Shown: positions 49,258-58,966 of the stretch, piece by piece
How the letters are laid out: each line of letters starts with the position of its first letter
Numbering within the stretch: position 1 is the first letter of the stretch
From: an uncultured Methylobacillus sp.
Lineage (GTDB): Bacteria > Pseudomonadota > Gammaproteobacteria > Burkholderiales > Methylophilaceae
DNA: 64,000 bases
Assembly: GCA_946478865.1 (NCBI GenBank)
Contig: CAMLDO010000003.1
Coordinates: 62,001 to 126,000 of the forward strand
Direction of reading: 5' to 3'
Notes under the pieces: model-generated
The model's input: only the letters and a program-made list of their open reading frames with translations
What the model was told of the DNA's origin: nothing
Database searches by the model: none
Position numbers and translations under genes: made by a program

Positions 49258-49845
49258 ATGAAGCTTGAGGATTTCAATAATATTGACCCCAAAAACATGG
49301 GGATTCTGCCACTGCCGGTCAAGGCGGTGATTCTTGCTTTTGTTTTCCTTCTCCTCGTTGCTGCCGGGTATTGGTTCATGTGGAAACCTGCAATGGAGGA
49401 ACTGGAGGTTGTTCGCAGCAAAGAAGCGGAACTGCGCAACGTATTCATGACCAAGAAAAAGGAAGCCATCAATCTTCCCATCTACAAACAGCAGATGGTC
49501 GATATCGAAAAAACATTTGGTGCTCTTCTGCGCCAACTGCCTGATAAATCACAAATGGATGGCTTGCTGACCGATATTAACGAAGCAGGGCTTGAGGTTG
49601 GGCTGGAGTTTGAATTGTTCCGTCCAGGGCCCGAAGCACCTGCCGAGTTCTATGCGGAAAAACCAATTTCCATCCGGGTGGTTGGCACATATCACCAGCT
49701 TGGTGCCTTTGCGCAAAATATTGGCGAACTTTCCCGTATTGTTACGCTGGAGGAGCTTGCGATTACTCCAGTCGGGGGTGACAAGCTGGGAGTGAACGCT
49801 GTTGCAAAAACTTTCCGTTACCTCGATTCCGGCGAAGGCCATTAG
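49258..49845 (+). CDS. pilO: Type IV pilus assembly protein PilO
   Basis: PilO dimerises with PilN in the periplasm. The 195-residue protein has a cytoplasmic stub 'DFNNIDPKNMGILPLPVKA' and a membrane helix (about 24-43). A coiled coil and the PilO domain ('LLRQLPDKSQMDGLLTDINEAG'-type region) follow. The pilP start follows 13 nt after its stop. Confidence 0.94.
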   Translation: MKLEDFNNIDPKNMGILPLPVKAVILAFVFLLLVAAGYWFMWKPAMEELEVVRSKEAELRNVFMTKKKEAINLPIYKQQMVDIEKTFGALLRQLPDKSQMDGLLTDINEAGLEVGLEFELFRPGPEAPAEFYAEKPISIRVVGTYHQLGAFAQNIGELSRIVTLEELAITPVGGDKLGVNAVAKTFRYLDSGEGH

Positions 49846-49858
49846 CCAGGCGACTAGA

Positions 49859-50428
49859 ATGACAGCAATGACGACAAATAATGCCACCAGGTGCTTAAGA
49901 GGGGCGCAAGTGAGAGGGTTGTTCACCGCAGTTGCGCTTACGGTTTTGTTGGCCGGGTGTGGTGATAGCGGCGGGGATGATCTTGATCAATTCATCCGGG
50001 ACTCGGGGAATGGCTTGAAGGGAAATGTGGAGCCCTTGCCCGAGGTGAAGCCATACCAGCCGATTGCGTATAACCCGGATGGGGCCTTGAATGACCCATT
50101 CAAGCCAAGGAAGGCGCAGGTAAAAACGGGAGGGTTCCAGCCTAACCTGAATCGCCCGCGTGAACCGCTGGAAGCATTCCCGCTGGAAAGCCTGCAGCTG
50201 GTCGGTATCATTACCAAGGGCAAAATGAAAATTGCGTTGATCAAGACGCCTGAAAATACGGTTCAGCAGGTCAAAATCGGCAATTACCTTGGCCAAAACC
50301 TTGGGGTGGTGGTCGACATCGTCAACGACGCTCCAGCCGAAGTGAAGGTGAAAGAAATTATTCAGGATGAGCTTTCTGGCGAATGGACGGAGCGGCCGGC
50401 AAGCATAGTTCAGCAGGAACAAGGATAG
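49859..50428 (+). CDS. pilP: Type IV pilus lipoprotein PilP
   Basis: PilP is an inner-membrane lipoprotein that connects PilNO to the PilQ secretin. The 189-residue protein has a lipoprotein signal ending 'LTVLLAGC' and a disordered Pro-rich linker. The beta-domain has 'LESLQLVGIITKGKMKIALI' and 'VKIGNYLGQNLG'. The frame is open further upstream inside pilO, but the lipoprotein signal fixes the start at this ATG or the one 9 nt later. Confidence 0.95.
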   Translation: MTAMTTNNATRCLRGAQVRGLFTAVALTVLLAGCGDSGGDDLDQFIRDSGNGLKGNVEPLPEVKPYQPIAYNPDGALNDPFKPRKAQVKTGGFQPNLNRPREPLEAFPLESLQLVGIITKGKMKIALIKTPENTVQQVKIGNYLGQNLGVVVDIVNDAPAEVKVKEIIQDELSGEWTERPASIVQQEQG

Positions 50429-50439
50429 GGGTAGGAACC

Positions 50440-52560
50440 ATGAGAAACGGTACATTCATTCGACAGGGGCTGGTTGCACTTTGTATGGCTTTGACAAGCC
50501 TGCCGATGTGGATTGCTCCCGCAAATGCTGCTGAAGCTGGCGCAGTCCAGAATTCGATCCAGAAGATCGACTTCGCTACATTGCCCGGCGACAAGCTTAA
50601 CGTGAAGATCACGTTAAGCCAGCCTCTCAAAAATCCCCCCGCGGGTTTCAGCTTGACCGATCCTGCGCGTATTGCGCTTGATTTTCCCGAAACAGCCAAC
50701 GGCTTGCAGAAAAATTCCGTCAATGTCGGTCAGGGTGTATTGAAAAGCGTGAGCGTAGCCCAAGCCAAGGGACGCACCCGCATGGTTCTTAACCTGACGC
50801 GCCCATCGTCTTACTCTTCTTCCTTGAGCGGGAACGAAGTCAACATCGAACTGCAAGCTTCTGCAGTGGCTGGCACAGGTGTCGCCTCGAACGCTACTGT
50901 GACGCGCTTTGCAGAGTCTGCAGTAGGCGATCAGCGTCATGCGTTGACCAATGTCGATTTCATGCGTGGAAGAAATGGCGAAGGACGGGTGGTAGTTGAC
51001 CTGTCGGATAATACGACAGGCATTGACATTCGTCAGCAAGGACAAAAAATCGTTGTCGATTTCCTTAATGCCGATCTGCCGGAAAAACTGCAGCGTCGTC
51101 TCAATGTGACTGACTTTGCTACGCCGGTGCTGAACGTTGATACCGTTCAATATGGTAAGAACGCGCGCATGACTATTGAACCCAAGGGGTTGTGGGAGCA
51201 TTCTGCCTACCAGGCGGACAAGAAGTTCATCGTGGATGTGCGTCCTGTTGCCGAAGATCCGAACAAGCTGATCCAGGGCTCCAAGCAGGGTTACAAGGGC
51301 GAGAAGCTGTCGCTCAACTTCCAGAATATCGAAGTTCGCTCGGTGTTGCAGGTCATCGCCGATTTCACCGGTTTCAACATCATTACCGGTGATAACGTTA
51401 CCGGTAATATCACCCTGCGTCTGAAGGACGTACCGTGGGATCAGGCGCTGGACATCATCATGCAGACGCGTGGCCTCGGCATGAGGAAGAATGGCAATGT
51501 AATCTGGATTGCTCCGAACGAAGAGCTGGCAGCCAAGGAAAAATCCCGCCTCGATGCCGAGCAGGAAATCGCGGATCGTGAGCCGTTGGTTACGCAATCT
51601 TTTGCTGCGAAGTACCAAAAAGCAGCTGATTTGAAAACATTGATCAGTGATTCAAAACAATCGATCTTGTCGAAGCGCGGTAGTGCTGTGGTGGATGTCC
51701 GTAGTAATACACTGTTCGTGCAGGACACCGAGAAGAATATCGCCAAGATCGAGAAGATCATTAATCAGATTGATGTGCCAGTACGGCAAGTCCTGATTGA
51801 AGGGCGCATCGTGCTGGCTGACGATGGCTTCTCTAAAGAGTTGGGAGCTCGTTTCGGTGTAGGCCGCAACAAGAACTGGAATGATCCGGAAACTGCTGCG
51901 GTCACGGTGGGGGGGAGCTTGTCCAATATTTATAACGTTAACACTACGCAGACCACTACGACTCCTAACGACTTGAACGTGAATCTGCCGGCTACTTCTG
52001 GTCGTGCAGGGGTATTCGGTTTCCAGATATACAACATCCTGCATGGTTTCCTACTGAACATCGAACTTTCTGCGGCTGAAGCTGACAATCGTACGAAGAC
52101 GATTTCATCACCCAAGGTGATTACCGGTAACCAGCAAAAGGCTGTAATTGAGTCTGGTGTAGATATTCCTTATCAGGAAGCATCCAGCAGCGGTGCAACC
52201 AGTGTGTCTTTCAAGAAGGCGACGCTTGGCCTAGAGGTCACACCTCAGATAACTCCTGACAATAAGGTAAACATGGACCTGCTGGTAAAGAAGGACTCTG
52301 TGGGGGACGTGATCAATGGTGTGCCTGCTATCAATACCAATCGCGTCGAAACCAAAGTCTTGGTCGACAATGGCGAAACTGCGGTATTGGGCGGCATTTT
52401 TGAAGAGTCTACAACCAAGTCGGTGGACAAGGTTCCGTTCTTTGGCGATTTGCCGGTATTAGGTCACCTTTTCAAGCGTACTTTGGATTCCACCAGCAAG
52501 AACGAGCTGCTGATCTTCATTTCGCCGAAGCTGCTGGAAGAAGGTCTCAAGACGGATTGA
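50440..52560 (+). CDS. pilQ: Type IV pilus secretin PilQ
   Basis: PilQ forms the outer-membrane pore for the pilus. The 706-residue protein has a signal peptide (cut near 'APANAA') and an AMIN domain that binds peptidoglycan. N-domains follow ('EKLSLNFQNIEVRSVLQVIADFT'-type region), then the secretin domain with 'VPVRQVLIEGRIV', 'GFQIYNIL' and 'VPFFGDLPVLGHLFK'. GTAGGAACC gives the Shine-Dalgarno sequence. It is the last pil gene, and a terminator follows inside the aroK start region. Confidence 0.96.
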   Translation: MRNGTFIRQGLVALCMALTSLPMWIAPANAAEAGAVQNSIQKIDFATLPGDKLNVKITLSQPLKNPPAGFSLTDPARIALDFPETANGLQKNSVNVGQGVLKSVSVAQAKGRTRMVLNLTRPSSYSSSLSGNEVNIELQASAVAGTGVASNATVTRFAESAVGDQRHALTNVDFMRGRNGEGRVVVDLSDNTTGIDIRQQGQKIVVDFLNADLPEKLQRRLNVTDFATPVLNVDTVQYGKNARMTIEPKGLWEHSAYQADKKFIVDVRPVAEDPNKLIQGSKQGYKGEKLSLNFQNIEVRSVLQVIADFTGFNIITGDNVTGNITLRLKDVPWDQALDIIMQTRGLGMRKNGNVIWIAPNEELAAKEKSRLDAEQEIADREPLVTQSFAAKYQKAADLKTLISDSKQSILSKRGSAVVDVRSNTLFVQDTEKNIAKIEKIINQIDVPVRQVLIEGRIVLADDGFSKELGARFGVGRNKNWNDPETAAVTVGGSLSNIYNVNTTQTTTTPNDLNVNLPATSGRAGVFGFQIYNILHGFLLNIELSAAEADNRTKTISSPKVITGNQQKAVIESGVDIPYQEASSSGATSVSFKKATLGLEVTPQITPDNKVNMDLLVKKDSVGDVINGVPAINTNRVETKVLVDNGETAVLGGIFEESTTKSVDKVPFFGDLPVLGHLFKRTLDSTSKNELLIFISPKLLEEGLKTD

Positions 52561-52583
52561 TATACCGTTCCTGAGGCATCAGT

Positions 52584-52589
52584 TAAAAT
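52584..52589 (+). promoter_or_regulatory. Possible -10 (TAAAAT) immediately before aroK
   Basis: TAAAAT ends 7 nt before the ATG at 52597, a spacing that would start transcription at that ATG. Such a transcript would lack the 5' arm of the terminator stem. No -35 at standard spacing is seen (TTGATA lies 21 bp upstream). Confidence 0.3.
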
Positions 52590-53130
52590 GCCCGTCATGC
52601 AAATGGCGGGCAATATTTTTTTTGTGGGGCTGATGGGGGCGGGCAAGACGACGGTCGGGAAATTGCTGGCCAAGCGGCTGGGTAAACCGTTCTACGACTC
52701 CGATCACGAAATTGAGGCGAAAACCGGAGTGCATATTCCTGTCATTTTCGAGCTCGAAGGTGAAGCCGGTTTCCGGAAGCGGGAGACCGCGGCAATCGAA
52801 GAGCTTACCGCCATGCAGGACATTGTGCTGGCAACTGGCGGCGGCGCCGTGCTCTCTAAGCAGAACCGGGAAAACCTCAGTCAGCATGGCACAGTGGTCT
52901 ACTTGCGTGCCAGCGTCCATGATCTTTGGCAGCGCACACGCAACGATAAGAATCGACCTCTTCTGCAAACGGAAGACCCTCGCGCCAAGCTGGAAAAGCT
53001 CTACGCGGAGCGGGATCCGCTCTATCGCGAAATCGCAGACATTATCATTGACACGGGCGACCAGTCGGTGAGTACCATCGTGCAACATCTTGAAGAAACG
53101 CTGAATAGACATGCAAACGCTTACCGTTGA
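52588..53130 (+). CDS. aroK: Shikimate kinase
   Basis: AroK phosphorylates shikimate at the 3-position. The protein (180 residues from the first ATG) has the P-loop '[19 protein letters not shown]', '[13 protein letters not shown]', the '[10 protein letters not shown]' motif and the lid '[12 protein letters not shown]'. Three in-frame ATGs (52588, 52597, 52603) are possible; the third (MAGNIFFVG) matches the family best. All three lie in or next to a terminator hairpin. aroK overlaps aroB by 20 bases. Confidence 0.95.
   Translation: MPVMQMAGNIFFVGLMGAGKTTVGKLLAKRLGKPFYDSDHEIEAKTGVHIPVIFELEGEAGFRKRETAAIEELTAMQDIVLATGGGAVLSKQNRENLSQHGTVVYLRASVHDLWQRTRNDKNRPLLQTEDPRAKLEKLYAERDPLYREIADIIIDTGDQSVSTIVQHLEETLNRHANAYR
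52590..52623 (+). terminator. Intrinsic terminator of the pil operon, embedded in the aroK 5' end
   Basis: GCCCGTCAT (52590-52598) and ATGGCGGGC (52603-52611) pair over 9 bp with one G-U wobble around a GCAA loop. AATA and eight T residues follow. This is a textbook intrinsic terminator 30 nt after the pilQ stop. It covers all candidate aroK start codons. Confidence 0.75.
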
Positions 53131-54187
53131 TCTGGGGGATCGCTCCTATCCGATCCACATTGGCCAAAACCTGTTGCATCGCACCGATCTGATCCTGCCG
53201 CATATCAAGCGCAAGCAGGTTGCGATCGTGACGAACACCACGGTGGCGCCGCTGTATCTGGAAAAGGTCGCCGAACCGTTGCGTGCTCAGGGCGTCAGCA
53301 TTATCCCTATCGTGTTGCCGGACGGTGAGCAATATAAGAACGCCGAAGTTCTCAATACCATTTACGATGCCTTGCTCACCAATCGCTGCGAGCGCAGCAC
53401 CACGCTGATTGCGCTAGGCGGCGGGGTGGTGGGGGATATGTGCGGCTATGCGGCTGCGACTTTCCTGCGCGGCGTGCCTTTTATCCAGATTCCAACAACG
53501 CTGCTGTCGCAGGTCGATTCCTCTGTCGGCGGAAAAACTGGCATCAATCATCCTCTGGGCAAAAACATGATCGGCGCGTTCTATCAGCCGCAGCTGGTGC
53601 TGGCTGATACCGATACGCTGAACACATTGCCGGACCGCGAGCTTTCCGCCGGCATCGCCGAAGTCATCAAATACGGCCTGATCCGCGATCCGGATTTCTT
53701 CGACTGGCTGGAAACCAACATGCACCTATTGGTTGCCCGCGACCCGCATGTGCTTTCTTATGCGATCTATCGTTCTTGCCAGAACAAGGCGGAAGTTGTC
53801 GCTATGGACGAAAAGGAAAGCGGCGAACGCGCACTGCTCAATCTTGGACACACGTTCGGTCACGCCATCGAAAACGGAATGGGATATGGCGTCTGGCTGC
53901 ATGGCGAAGGCGTAGCTGCCGGTACTCTGCTCGCCGCGAATATGTCGCAGCGCATGGGCTGGTTGACGGAGGCAGAAGTCGAGCGCATTACACGCATCTT
54001 CAAGGCGGGCAAACTTCCGACAGATGCGCCAGCGCTTGGCGTGGAGAAATATCTGGATCTGATGGGCCTCGACAAGAAGGTTGCGGACGGCAAGATACGC
54101 CTCATCCTGCTACAGGCTATCGGTAAGGCGGTCATGACTGGCGACTATCCGCAGGAAAAACTCCTGGAAACACTGGCCATCGCATGA
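53111..54187 (+). CDS. aroB: 3-dehydroquinate synthase
   Basis: AroB cyclises DAHP to 3-dehydroquinate with NAD and a metal. The 358-residue protein has 'PDGEQYKN', '[19 protein letters not shown]', '[19 protein letters not shown]' and metal ligands in '[13 protein letters not shown]' and '[10 protein letters not shown]'. It starts inside aroK and its stop overlaps the dgt start by 4 bases (ATGA). Confidence 0.97.
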   Translation: MQTLTVDLGDRSYPIHIGQNLLHRTDLILPHIKRKQVAIVTNTTVAPLYLEKVAEPLRAQGVSIIPIVLPDGEQYKNAEVLNTIYDALLTNRCERSTTLIALGGGVVGDMCGYAAATFLRGVPFIQIPTTLLSQVDSSVGGKTGINHPLGKNMIGAFYQPQLVLADTDTLNTLPDRELSAGIAEVIKYGLIRDPDFFDWLETNMHLLVARDPHVLSYAIYRSCQNKAEVVAMDEKESGERALLNLGHTFGHAIENGMGYGVWLHGEGVAAGTLLAANMSQRMGWLTEAEVERITRIFKAGKLPTDAPALGVEKYLDLMGLDKKVADGKIRLILLQAIGKAVMTGDYPQEKLLETLAIA

Positions 54188-55311
54188 CCGCGCTTGCCCC
54201 CTACGCTGCCCATCCGGAGCGCTCGCAGGGCAGGCAGCATTCTGAGGCCGCTCCCGAGGGGCGCAACGAATTCCAGCGCGATCGCGACCGCATCATCCAT
54301 TCCACTGCCTTTCGGCGACTCGAGTACAAGACCCAGGTCTTCGTGAACCATGAAGGTGACCTGTTCCGCACCCGCCTCACCCATAGTATCGAGGTTGCCC
54401 AGATCGGCCGCAGCATTGCTCGCAATCTCGGCCTGCATGAAGATCTGGTCGAGGCCATCGCTCTCGCGCACGACCTCGGGCACACGCCTTTTGGTCATGC
54501 GGGGCAAGACGCGCTCAACGATTGCATGCGTGAACACGGCGGCTTCGAGCATAACCTGCAATCGTTGCGCGTTGTCGATCTGCTGGAGCAACGCTACGCC
54601 GAGTTTGACGGCTTGAATCTCACTTTTGAAGTGCGCGAAGGTATTCTCAAGCACTGTTCGCTGCCGAATGCGCGCCAGCTCGGGAAAGTGGGCGAGCGAT
54701 TCCTGAAAAAGCAGCAGCCTTCGCTGGAAGCTCAGGTTGCCAATCTTGCCGACGAAATTGCCTATAACAATCATGACGTGGACGATGGTCTGCGCTCCGG
54801 CTTGATTACGCTGGAACAGCTGTCCGGCGTCACCGTCTTCGCCCGTCATCTTTCCGAGGTCAAGACACGCTACCCACAACTTGATGGACGGCGGCTGATT
54901 CACGAAACCATACGGCGCATGATCAACTCTCAAGTGCAGGATTTGTGTGCACAGAGCAGCAGGAGCATCGCTGCGGCCAAGGCTGTGGATATCGAAGGCG
55001 TGCGCAACGCCGATGCACTGGTTGCCTTCAGTCCCGAGATGCAACAGGAGCAGCTGGAGCTCAAGCAGTTCCTGCGCATACACCTTTATCGCCATTATCG
55101 CGTCAATCGCATGAGCAGCAAGGCGCGCCGCATTATCCGCGAATTGTTCCGAGCGTTTTACGAGGATCCGACGCTCATGCCGGAGGAATTCCAGACACGA
55201 GCCAGAAATGAACTGGCGCGGGCGGTCGCAGATTACATTGCAGGGATGACGGACCGCTATGCGATACGTGAGTATCGAAGGCTGTTTACAGTGGAAGAGT
55301 TGCCGCTGTAA
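54184..55311 (+). CDS. dgt: dGTP triphosphohydrolase-like HD-domain protein
   Basis: These enzymes hydrolyse dNTPs to nucleosides and triphosphate. The 375-residue protein has '[21 protein letters not shown]'-type features, the HD ligands in '[19 protein letters not shown]' and '[15 protein letters not shown]', and '[14 protein letters not shown]'. It belongs to the shorter type 2 dGTPase-like group, so strict dGTP preference is not assured. The aroK-aroB-dgt order is usual in betaproteobacteria. Confidence 0.93.
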   Translation: MTALAPYAAHPERSQGRQHSEAAPEGRNEFQRDRDRIIHSTAFRRLEYKTQVFVNHEGDLFRTRLTHSIEVAQIGRSIARNLGLHEDLVEAIALAHDLGHTPFGHAGQDALNDCMREHGGFEHNLQSLRVVDLLEQRYAEFDGLNLTFEVREGILKHCSLPNARQLGKVGERFLKKQQPSLEAQVANLADEIAYNNHDVDDGLRSGLITLEQLSGVTVFARHLSEVKTRYPQLDGRRLIHETIRRMINSQVQDLCAQSSRSIAAAKAVDIEGVRNADALVAFSPEMQQEQLELKQFLRIHLYRHYRVNRMSSKARRIIRELFRAFYEDPTLMPEEFQTRARNELARAVADYIAGMTDRYAIREYRRLFTVEELPL

Positions 55312-55315
55312 AAGA

Positions 55316-55345
55316 AAAAGGGCAGCAAAGCTGCCCTTTTAATTT
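55316..55345. terminator. Bidirectional intrinsic terminator for dgt and tRNA-Thr
   Basis: AAAAGGGCAGC and GCTGCCCTTTT form a perfect 11-bp stem around AAA. A T-run follows in both directions. It lies 4 nt after the dgt stop and just past the tRNA 3' end, so it serves both converging transcripts. Confidence 0.88.
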
Positions 55346-55420
55346 GGTGCCGGAGAAGGGAGTCGAACCCCCGACCTTCGCATTACGAATGCGCTGCTCT
55401 ACCAACTGAGCTACACCGGC
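55345..55420 (-). tRNA. tRNA-Thr (anticodon CGT)
   Basis: The minus strand gives a 76-nt cloverleaf including an encoded CCA end. The 5' acceptor strand is GCCGGTG and the D-arm contains GCTCAGTTGGTAGAGC. The anticodon loop TTCGTAA has anticodon CGT, reading ACG. The T-arm has GGTTCGA. One T-T mismatch lies in the acceptor stem (pair 6-67). A good promoter precedes it. Confidence 0.96.
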
Positions 55421-55429
55421 GAAGGCTGA

Positions 55430-55458
55430 ATTATAAGGTTTTGCCGTCGGCGCGGCAA
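55430..55458 (-). promoter_or_regulatory. tRNA-Thr promoter
   Basis: On the minus strand TTGCCG (-35, 55453-55458) and TATAAT (-10, 55430-55435) are separated by exactly 17 bp. The mature tRNA 5' end follows 9 nt after the -10. The gap between clsB and the tRNA is short, so read-through from clsB is also possible. Confidence 0.75.
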
Positions 55459-55466
55459 ACACGCGA

Positions 55467-56618
55467 TCAGTGCATCTTGGAGTAGCCGATCACGCCGAGC
55501 AGGAAGCGTACACATCCATAGGCGACCCAGGCGAAGAATCGTCGGGTCATTGGAGCCTTTTTCCAGTCGTCTTGCAGGACGCGATGCGACGAAACATCAA
55601 TGCTGCGCTGCAAATCCTCGCGCAACTCCCTGGCGAATCCATGATCGTTGACCACCACATTGGCTTCATGCGAGAGCAGCAAGCTGAAAGGGTCGATGTT
55701 GGATGAACCCACGGTGGCCCAATGACCGTCGATCACGGCAACCTTGGAGTGCATGAAACTGGTGTCGTATTCATAAATCTCGATACCGCCGCTCAACAAT
55801 TGGCCATACAGTGCCCGTGTCGCGTAATCCACCAATACATACTCCACTCGAGCTTGCAGCAACAGGATGACGCGCACGCCTCGGCGAGAAGCGGAAAGCA
55901 GCGCCTGGCGGAAGCGACGCCCCGGCAGGAAGTAAGCGTTGGCGATGACGACTTCCTCGCGGGCAAGGTAGATTGCATTGAGGTAGGCACGTTCGATGGC
56001 GCGGCGATGCAAGGCATTGTCACGTTTGACGAAGGCGGCGCGCATAGTGCCGATCGCAGTAGTGTCGGGATGGATTTTTGCCAGCGTAACCTGCCTTAGC
56101 GCTACCCAGGCAACGCGGCGCCACATGCGCTTTATCGTCGCATACATGTTCTCCACCACCGGGCCCTCAAGGCTTGCGGCGTAATCAATGCGCGGCGGCG
56201 TATGATCCGGTGTGTTCATATCGTCGATGATGTTGATGCCGCCGACGAATCCGATACGAGCGTCCACTACCGCGAGTTTGCGATGCAGGCGACGCAAACG
56301 ATTGCGCTTTAGCGTCCACGGCGAAATCTTGGGGCGGAAATACAGCACCTGGATGCCCATTTCCTGCATTTCTCGAATGAAATCCCTGGGCAGATCCTTG
56401 CTGCCGAAACCATCAAGCAAGACGCAGGTAACCACCCCCCGCTTTACGGCACGCGCCAGCGCATCCCGAATCCTCAGGCCTACGATGTCTGGCTCAAAAA
56501 TATAGGTTTCCAGCAGGATTTCGTGCTCGGCCTCATCAATGGCGCGTTCGAGCGCGGGGAAGAATTCCGTACCGTTGCGGAGCAAGGTCACCCGGTTCCC
56601 GGGCAGCAGGCGAGTCAT
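55467..56618 (-). CDS. clsB: Cardiolipin synthase ClsB (phospholipase D family)
   Basis: ClsB joins phospholipids to make cardiolipin or phosphatidylglycerol. The 383-residue protein has two HKD motifs, 'LHRKLAVVDARIGFVGG' (about 130-146) and 'FMHSKVAVIDGHWATVGSSN' in the second half. It has no N-terminal membrane helices, unlike ClsA. A C-terminal hydrophobic stretch follows. It overlaps the ybhP stop by 4 bases, the same pairing as ybhP-clsB of E. coli. Confidence 0.93.
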   Translation of the reverse strand: MTRLLPGNRVTLLRNGTEFFPALERAIDEAEHEILLETYIFEPDIVGLRIRDALARAVKRGVVTCVLLDGFGSKDLPRDFIREMQEMGIQVLYFRPKISPWTLKRNRLRRLHRKLAVVDARIGFVGGINIIDDMNTPDHTPPRIDYAASLEGPVVENMYATIKRMWRRVAWVALRQVTLAKIHPDTTAIGTMRAAFVKRDNALHRRAIERAYLNAIYLAREEVVIANAYFLPGRRFRQALLSASRRGVRVILLLQARVEYVLVDYATRALYGQLLSGGIEIYEYDTSFMHSKVAVIDGHWATVGSSNIDPFSLLLSHEANVVVNDHGFARELREDLQRSIDVSSHRVLQDDWKKAPMTRRFFAWVAYGCVRFLLGVIGYSKMH

Positions 56619-57367
56619 AAAGGCAGCAGCGTAGCGGAGAGAGCAGCGTGGTCGGAGACGCGCGCGAAGGAGGGGCCGCCGTGCACCTGTGCATTATGCA
56701 CATGGAAACCGCGTACGTAGATGCGGTCGAGGCGCAGCAGCGGGAATACGCTGGGGAAACTGCGTGCCGGCTTGCCGTGACCATGCTCGAAAACTTCGCG
56801 CAGGTTGAGGCTGGAAGCGAGAGTTTGACCTGCTTTCATGCGCCAGTCGTTGAAGTCGCCGGCAATGATGAGCGGTGCATTGGGCGGGACAACGGACTCG
56901 ATGCGTTCTCTTAGCCAGAACAGTTGCTGGCGCCGCCAGCGGGCGAACAGGCCCAGATGTACGCAAATGCAGTGCAAATCCTGATCCCAGCCGGGAACGG
57001 CCACTTCGCAGTGCAGCATGCCGCGCTGCTCGATGAAATGGGCGGAGATATCGATATTTTCCCACTTGGTGATGGGAAACTTGGAGAGCAGCGCGTTGCC
57101 GTGATGGCCGGCCGGGTAGATCGCATTCTTGCCGTAGGCGTATTCGTGCCAGATGGAGTCGGCGAGAAATTCGTGCTGGCTCGCAGTGGGCCAGTGGGTA
57201 AAGCGGCGCTGATGTTTGGTATGGGCGCCGAGGACTTCCTGCAGGAAGACGATGTCCGCCTGCAGGTTGCGGATCAGTTCGCGCTGTTCATGCAGCACCA
57301 GGCGCGCATTGAAGCTGGTAACACCCTTATGGATGTTGAAGGTGGCGATGCGCAGCTGGCGATGCAT
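56615..57367 (-). CDS. ybhP: Endonuclease/exonuclease/phosphatase family protein YbhP
   Basis: The 250-residue protein has the EEP-fold motifs 'RIATFNIHKGV', 'IVFLQEVLG', 'HGNALLSKFPI', 'IAGDFNDWR' and the C-terminal 'VSDHAALSA'. The substrate of YbhP is unknown; coupling to clsB suggests a phospholipid-related phosphoesterase rather than a nuclease. It starts 18 nt after the nadA stop. Confidence 0.9.
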   Translation of the reverse strand: MHRQLRIATFNIHKGVTSFNARLVLHEQRELIRNLQADIVFLQEVLGAHTKHQRRFTHWPTASQHEFLADSIWHEYAYGKNAIYPAGHHGNALLSKFPITKWENIDISAHFIEQRGMLHCEVAVPGWDQDLHCICVHLGLFARWRRQQLFWLRERIESVVPPNAPLIIAGDFNDWRMKAGQTLASSLNLREVFEHGHGKPARSFPSVFPLLRLDRIYVRGFHVHNAQVHGGPSFARVSDHAALSATLLPL

Positions 57368-57385
57368 GAAACTCCTGCGACGTGG

Positions 57386-58501
57386 TTAGGACACTTCCAG
57401 CATGCGGTCCAGCGTCAGCTTGGCCAGTTCGGCCTCCTTGGGCGGGACATGAATGCGGTTGACGACGTTACCCTCGGCCAGGTTTTCCAGCGTCCAGGCA
57501 AGGTGTTGCGGGTCGATGCGCGCCATGGTCGAGCACTCGCACACGATGGAGGACATGAAGCGCACCAGCTTGCCTTCCGGCTTCATGCGCTCGGCGAGGC
57601 GGTTGACCAGGTTGAGCTCGGTGCCGACCAGCCACTTGGAACCGGCGGGCGCTTCGGACACAGTGCGCAGGATGTATTCGGTGGAGCCGACATAATCCGA
57701 CTGGCGGCACACTTCGAAATTGCATTCCGGGTGGGCGATAACCTTGCCGTCCGGATGCTCGTTGCGGAACTTGATGATGTCCTGCGGGCGGAACATTTGG
57801 TGTACGGAGCAGTGGCCTTTCCACAGCAGAATCTTGGCGTCGTCGATTTGCTGCTTGGTCAAGCCGCCCAGCGGCAGATCCGGGTCCCACACCACCATCT
57901 GCTCGAGCGGGATGCCCATCTTGTAGCCGGTCCAGCGACCCAGATGCTGGTCGGGGAAGAACAGCACCTTCTCGCGGCGCGCAAAAGCCCATTCCGCGAT
58001 CTTGCCGGCATTGCTGGATGTACAAACGATGCCGCCGTGCTCGCCGCAGAAGGCTTTCAGGTCAGCAGCGGAATTGATATAGGTGACCGGCGTGAACACG
58101 CTATCGAAATCGTAGTGTTCGGACAGCTCGCGGCGGCAGCGTTCGACCTTGGACAGGTTGGCCATGTCGGCCATGGAGCAGCCTGCAGCCATGTCGGGCA
58201 GGATCGCAATCTGGTCAGGGCGCGAGAGGATGTCCGCCACCTCGGCCATGAAGTGCACGCCCAGGAACACGATGTATTCCGCGTTCGACTCGGCGGCGTA
58301 GCGCGACAGCTTGAGCGAATCGCCGGTGTAATCGGCGTGCTTGTACACGCCTTCCTGCTGGTAATGGTGGCCGAGAATCACCAGACGGTCACCGAGCTTC
58401 TGCTTGGCGGCGACGATACGCTGTTGCAGGTCGTCTTCCTGCGCGGTCTGGAACTTTTCGAACTTGATGGGCGCTGTTTGCATAGCCTGTGGTCGAGTCA
58501 A
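57386..58501 (-). CDS. nadA: Quinolinate synthase
   Basis: NadA condenses iminoaspartate with dihydroxyacetone phosphate for NAD synthesis, using a [4Fe-4S] cluster. The 371-residue protein has the three cluster cysteines in 'MAAGCSMADM', 'GGIVCTSSNAG' and 'VCECSTMARIDP', as well as 'GHHYQQEGVYKHADYTGDS'. It lies between nudB and ybhP on one strand. nadB and nadC are not in the window. Confidence 0.96.
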   Translation of the reverse strand: MTRPQAMQTAPIKFEKFQTAQEDDLQQRIVAAKQKLGDRLVILGHHYQQEGVYKHADYTGDSLKLSRYAAESNAEYIVFLGVHFMAEVADILSRPDQIAILPDMAAGCSMADMANLSKVERCRRELSEHYDFDSVFTPVTYINSAADLKAFCGEHGGIVCTSSNAGKIAEWAFARREKVLFFPDQHLGRWTGYKMGIPLEQMVVWDPDLPLGGLTKQQIDDAKILLWKGHCSVHQMFRPQDIIKFRNEHPDGKVIAHPECNFEVCRQSDYVGSTEYILRTVSEAPAGSKWLVGTELNLVNRLAERMKPEGKLVRFMSSIVCECSTMARIDPQHLAWTLENLAEGNVVNRIHVPPKEAELAKLTLDRMLEVS

Positions 58502-58516
58502 AAATGAAATGTAATT

Positions 58517-58966
58517 TTACAACGTTAATCCGTGACGCTCACCCAGCGCGCGCAAGGCTTCCACATTCGTCCACGAGAATACCTTGGGTGCCGCTTGCCG
58601 CCAATTGATCCATTCGTACCTGAGATGCTCATCGGGCGCGAGTGAGACCGGCAGCGGGCCGGGGAGTTCAAGGCCGAACACATGCTCGGTATTGCGGGTG
58701 ACGCCAGGTGCGTAACGATGCCGCCAATGCGGGAATATCTCGTATTCCTTGGAGAGCTGCCAATCCGTAAAGTTGTATTTTTCCGCGTCCAGGCCGGTTT
58801 CCTCGAACACTTCGCGGATAGCGGTCTCACGCAGGGTTTCCTCGCCCTCGCGACTCCCGGTGACGGATTGCCAGAAACCGGGACGATCGGCACGCTCCAG
58901 CAGCAGCACGTCGAGTTGCGGCGTGTAAATCATCACGAGGACGGAAACCGGCTGTTTATGGGCCAC
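58517..58966 (-). CDS. nudB: Dihydroneopterin triphosphate diphosphatase (Nudix)
   Basis: NudB removes pyrophosphate from dihydroneopterin triphosphate in folate synthesis. The 149-residue protein has the Nudix box 'REGEETLRETAIREVFEETG' and the typical 'GFWQSVTGS' before it. The start is GTG (VAHKQPVSVLV), sharing one base with the apt stop (TAGTG). The longer open frame reads into apt. aspS-nudB proximity is common in proteobacteria. Confidence 0.92.
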   Translation of the reverse strand: MAHKQPVSVLVMIYTPQLDVLLLERADRPGFWQSVTGSREGEETLRETAIREVFEETGLDAEKYNFTDWQLSKEYEIFPHWRHRYAPGVTRNTEHVFGLELPGPLPVSLAPDEHLRYEWINWRQAAPKVFSWTNVEALRALGERHGLTL

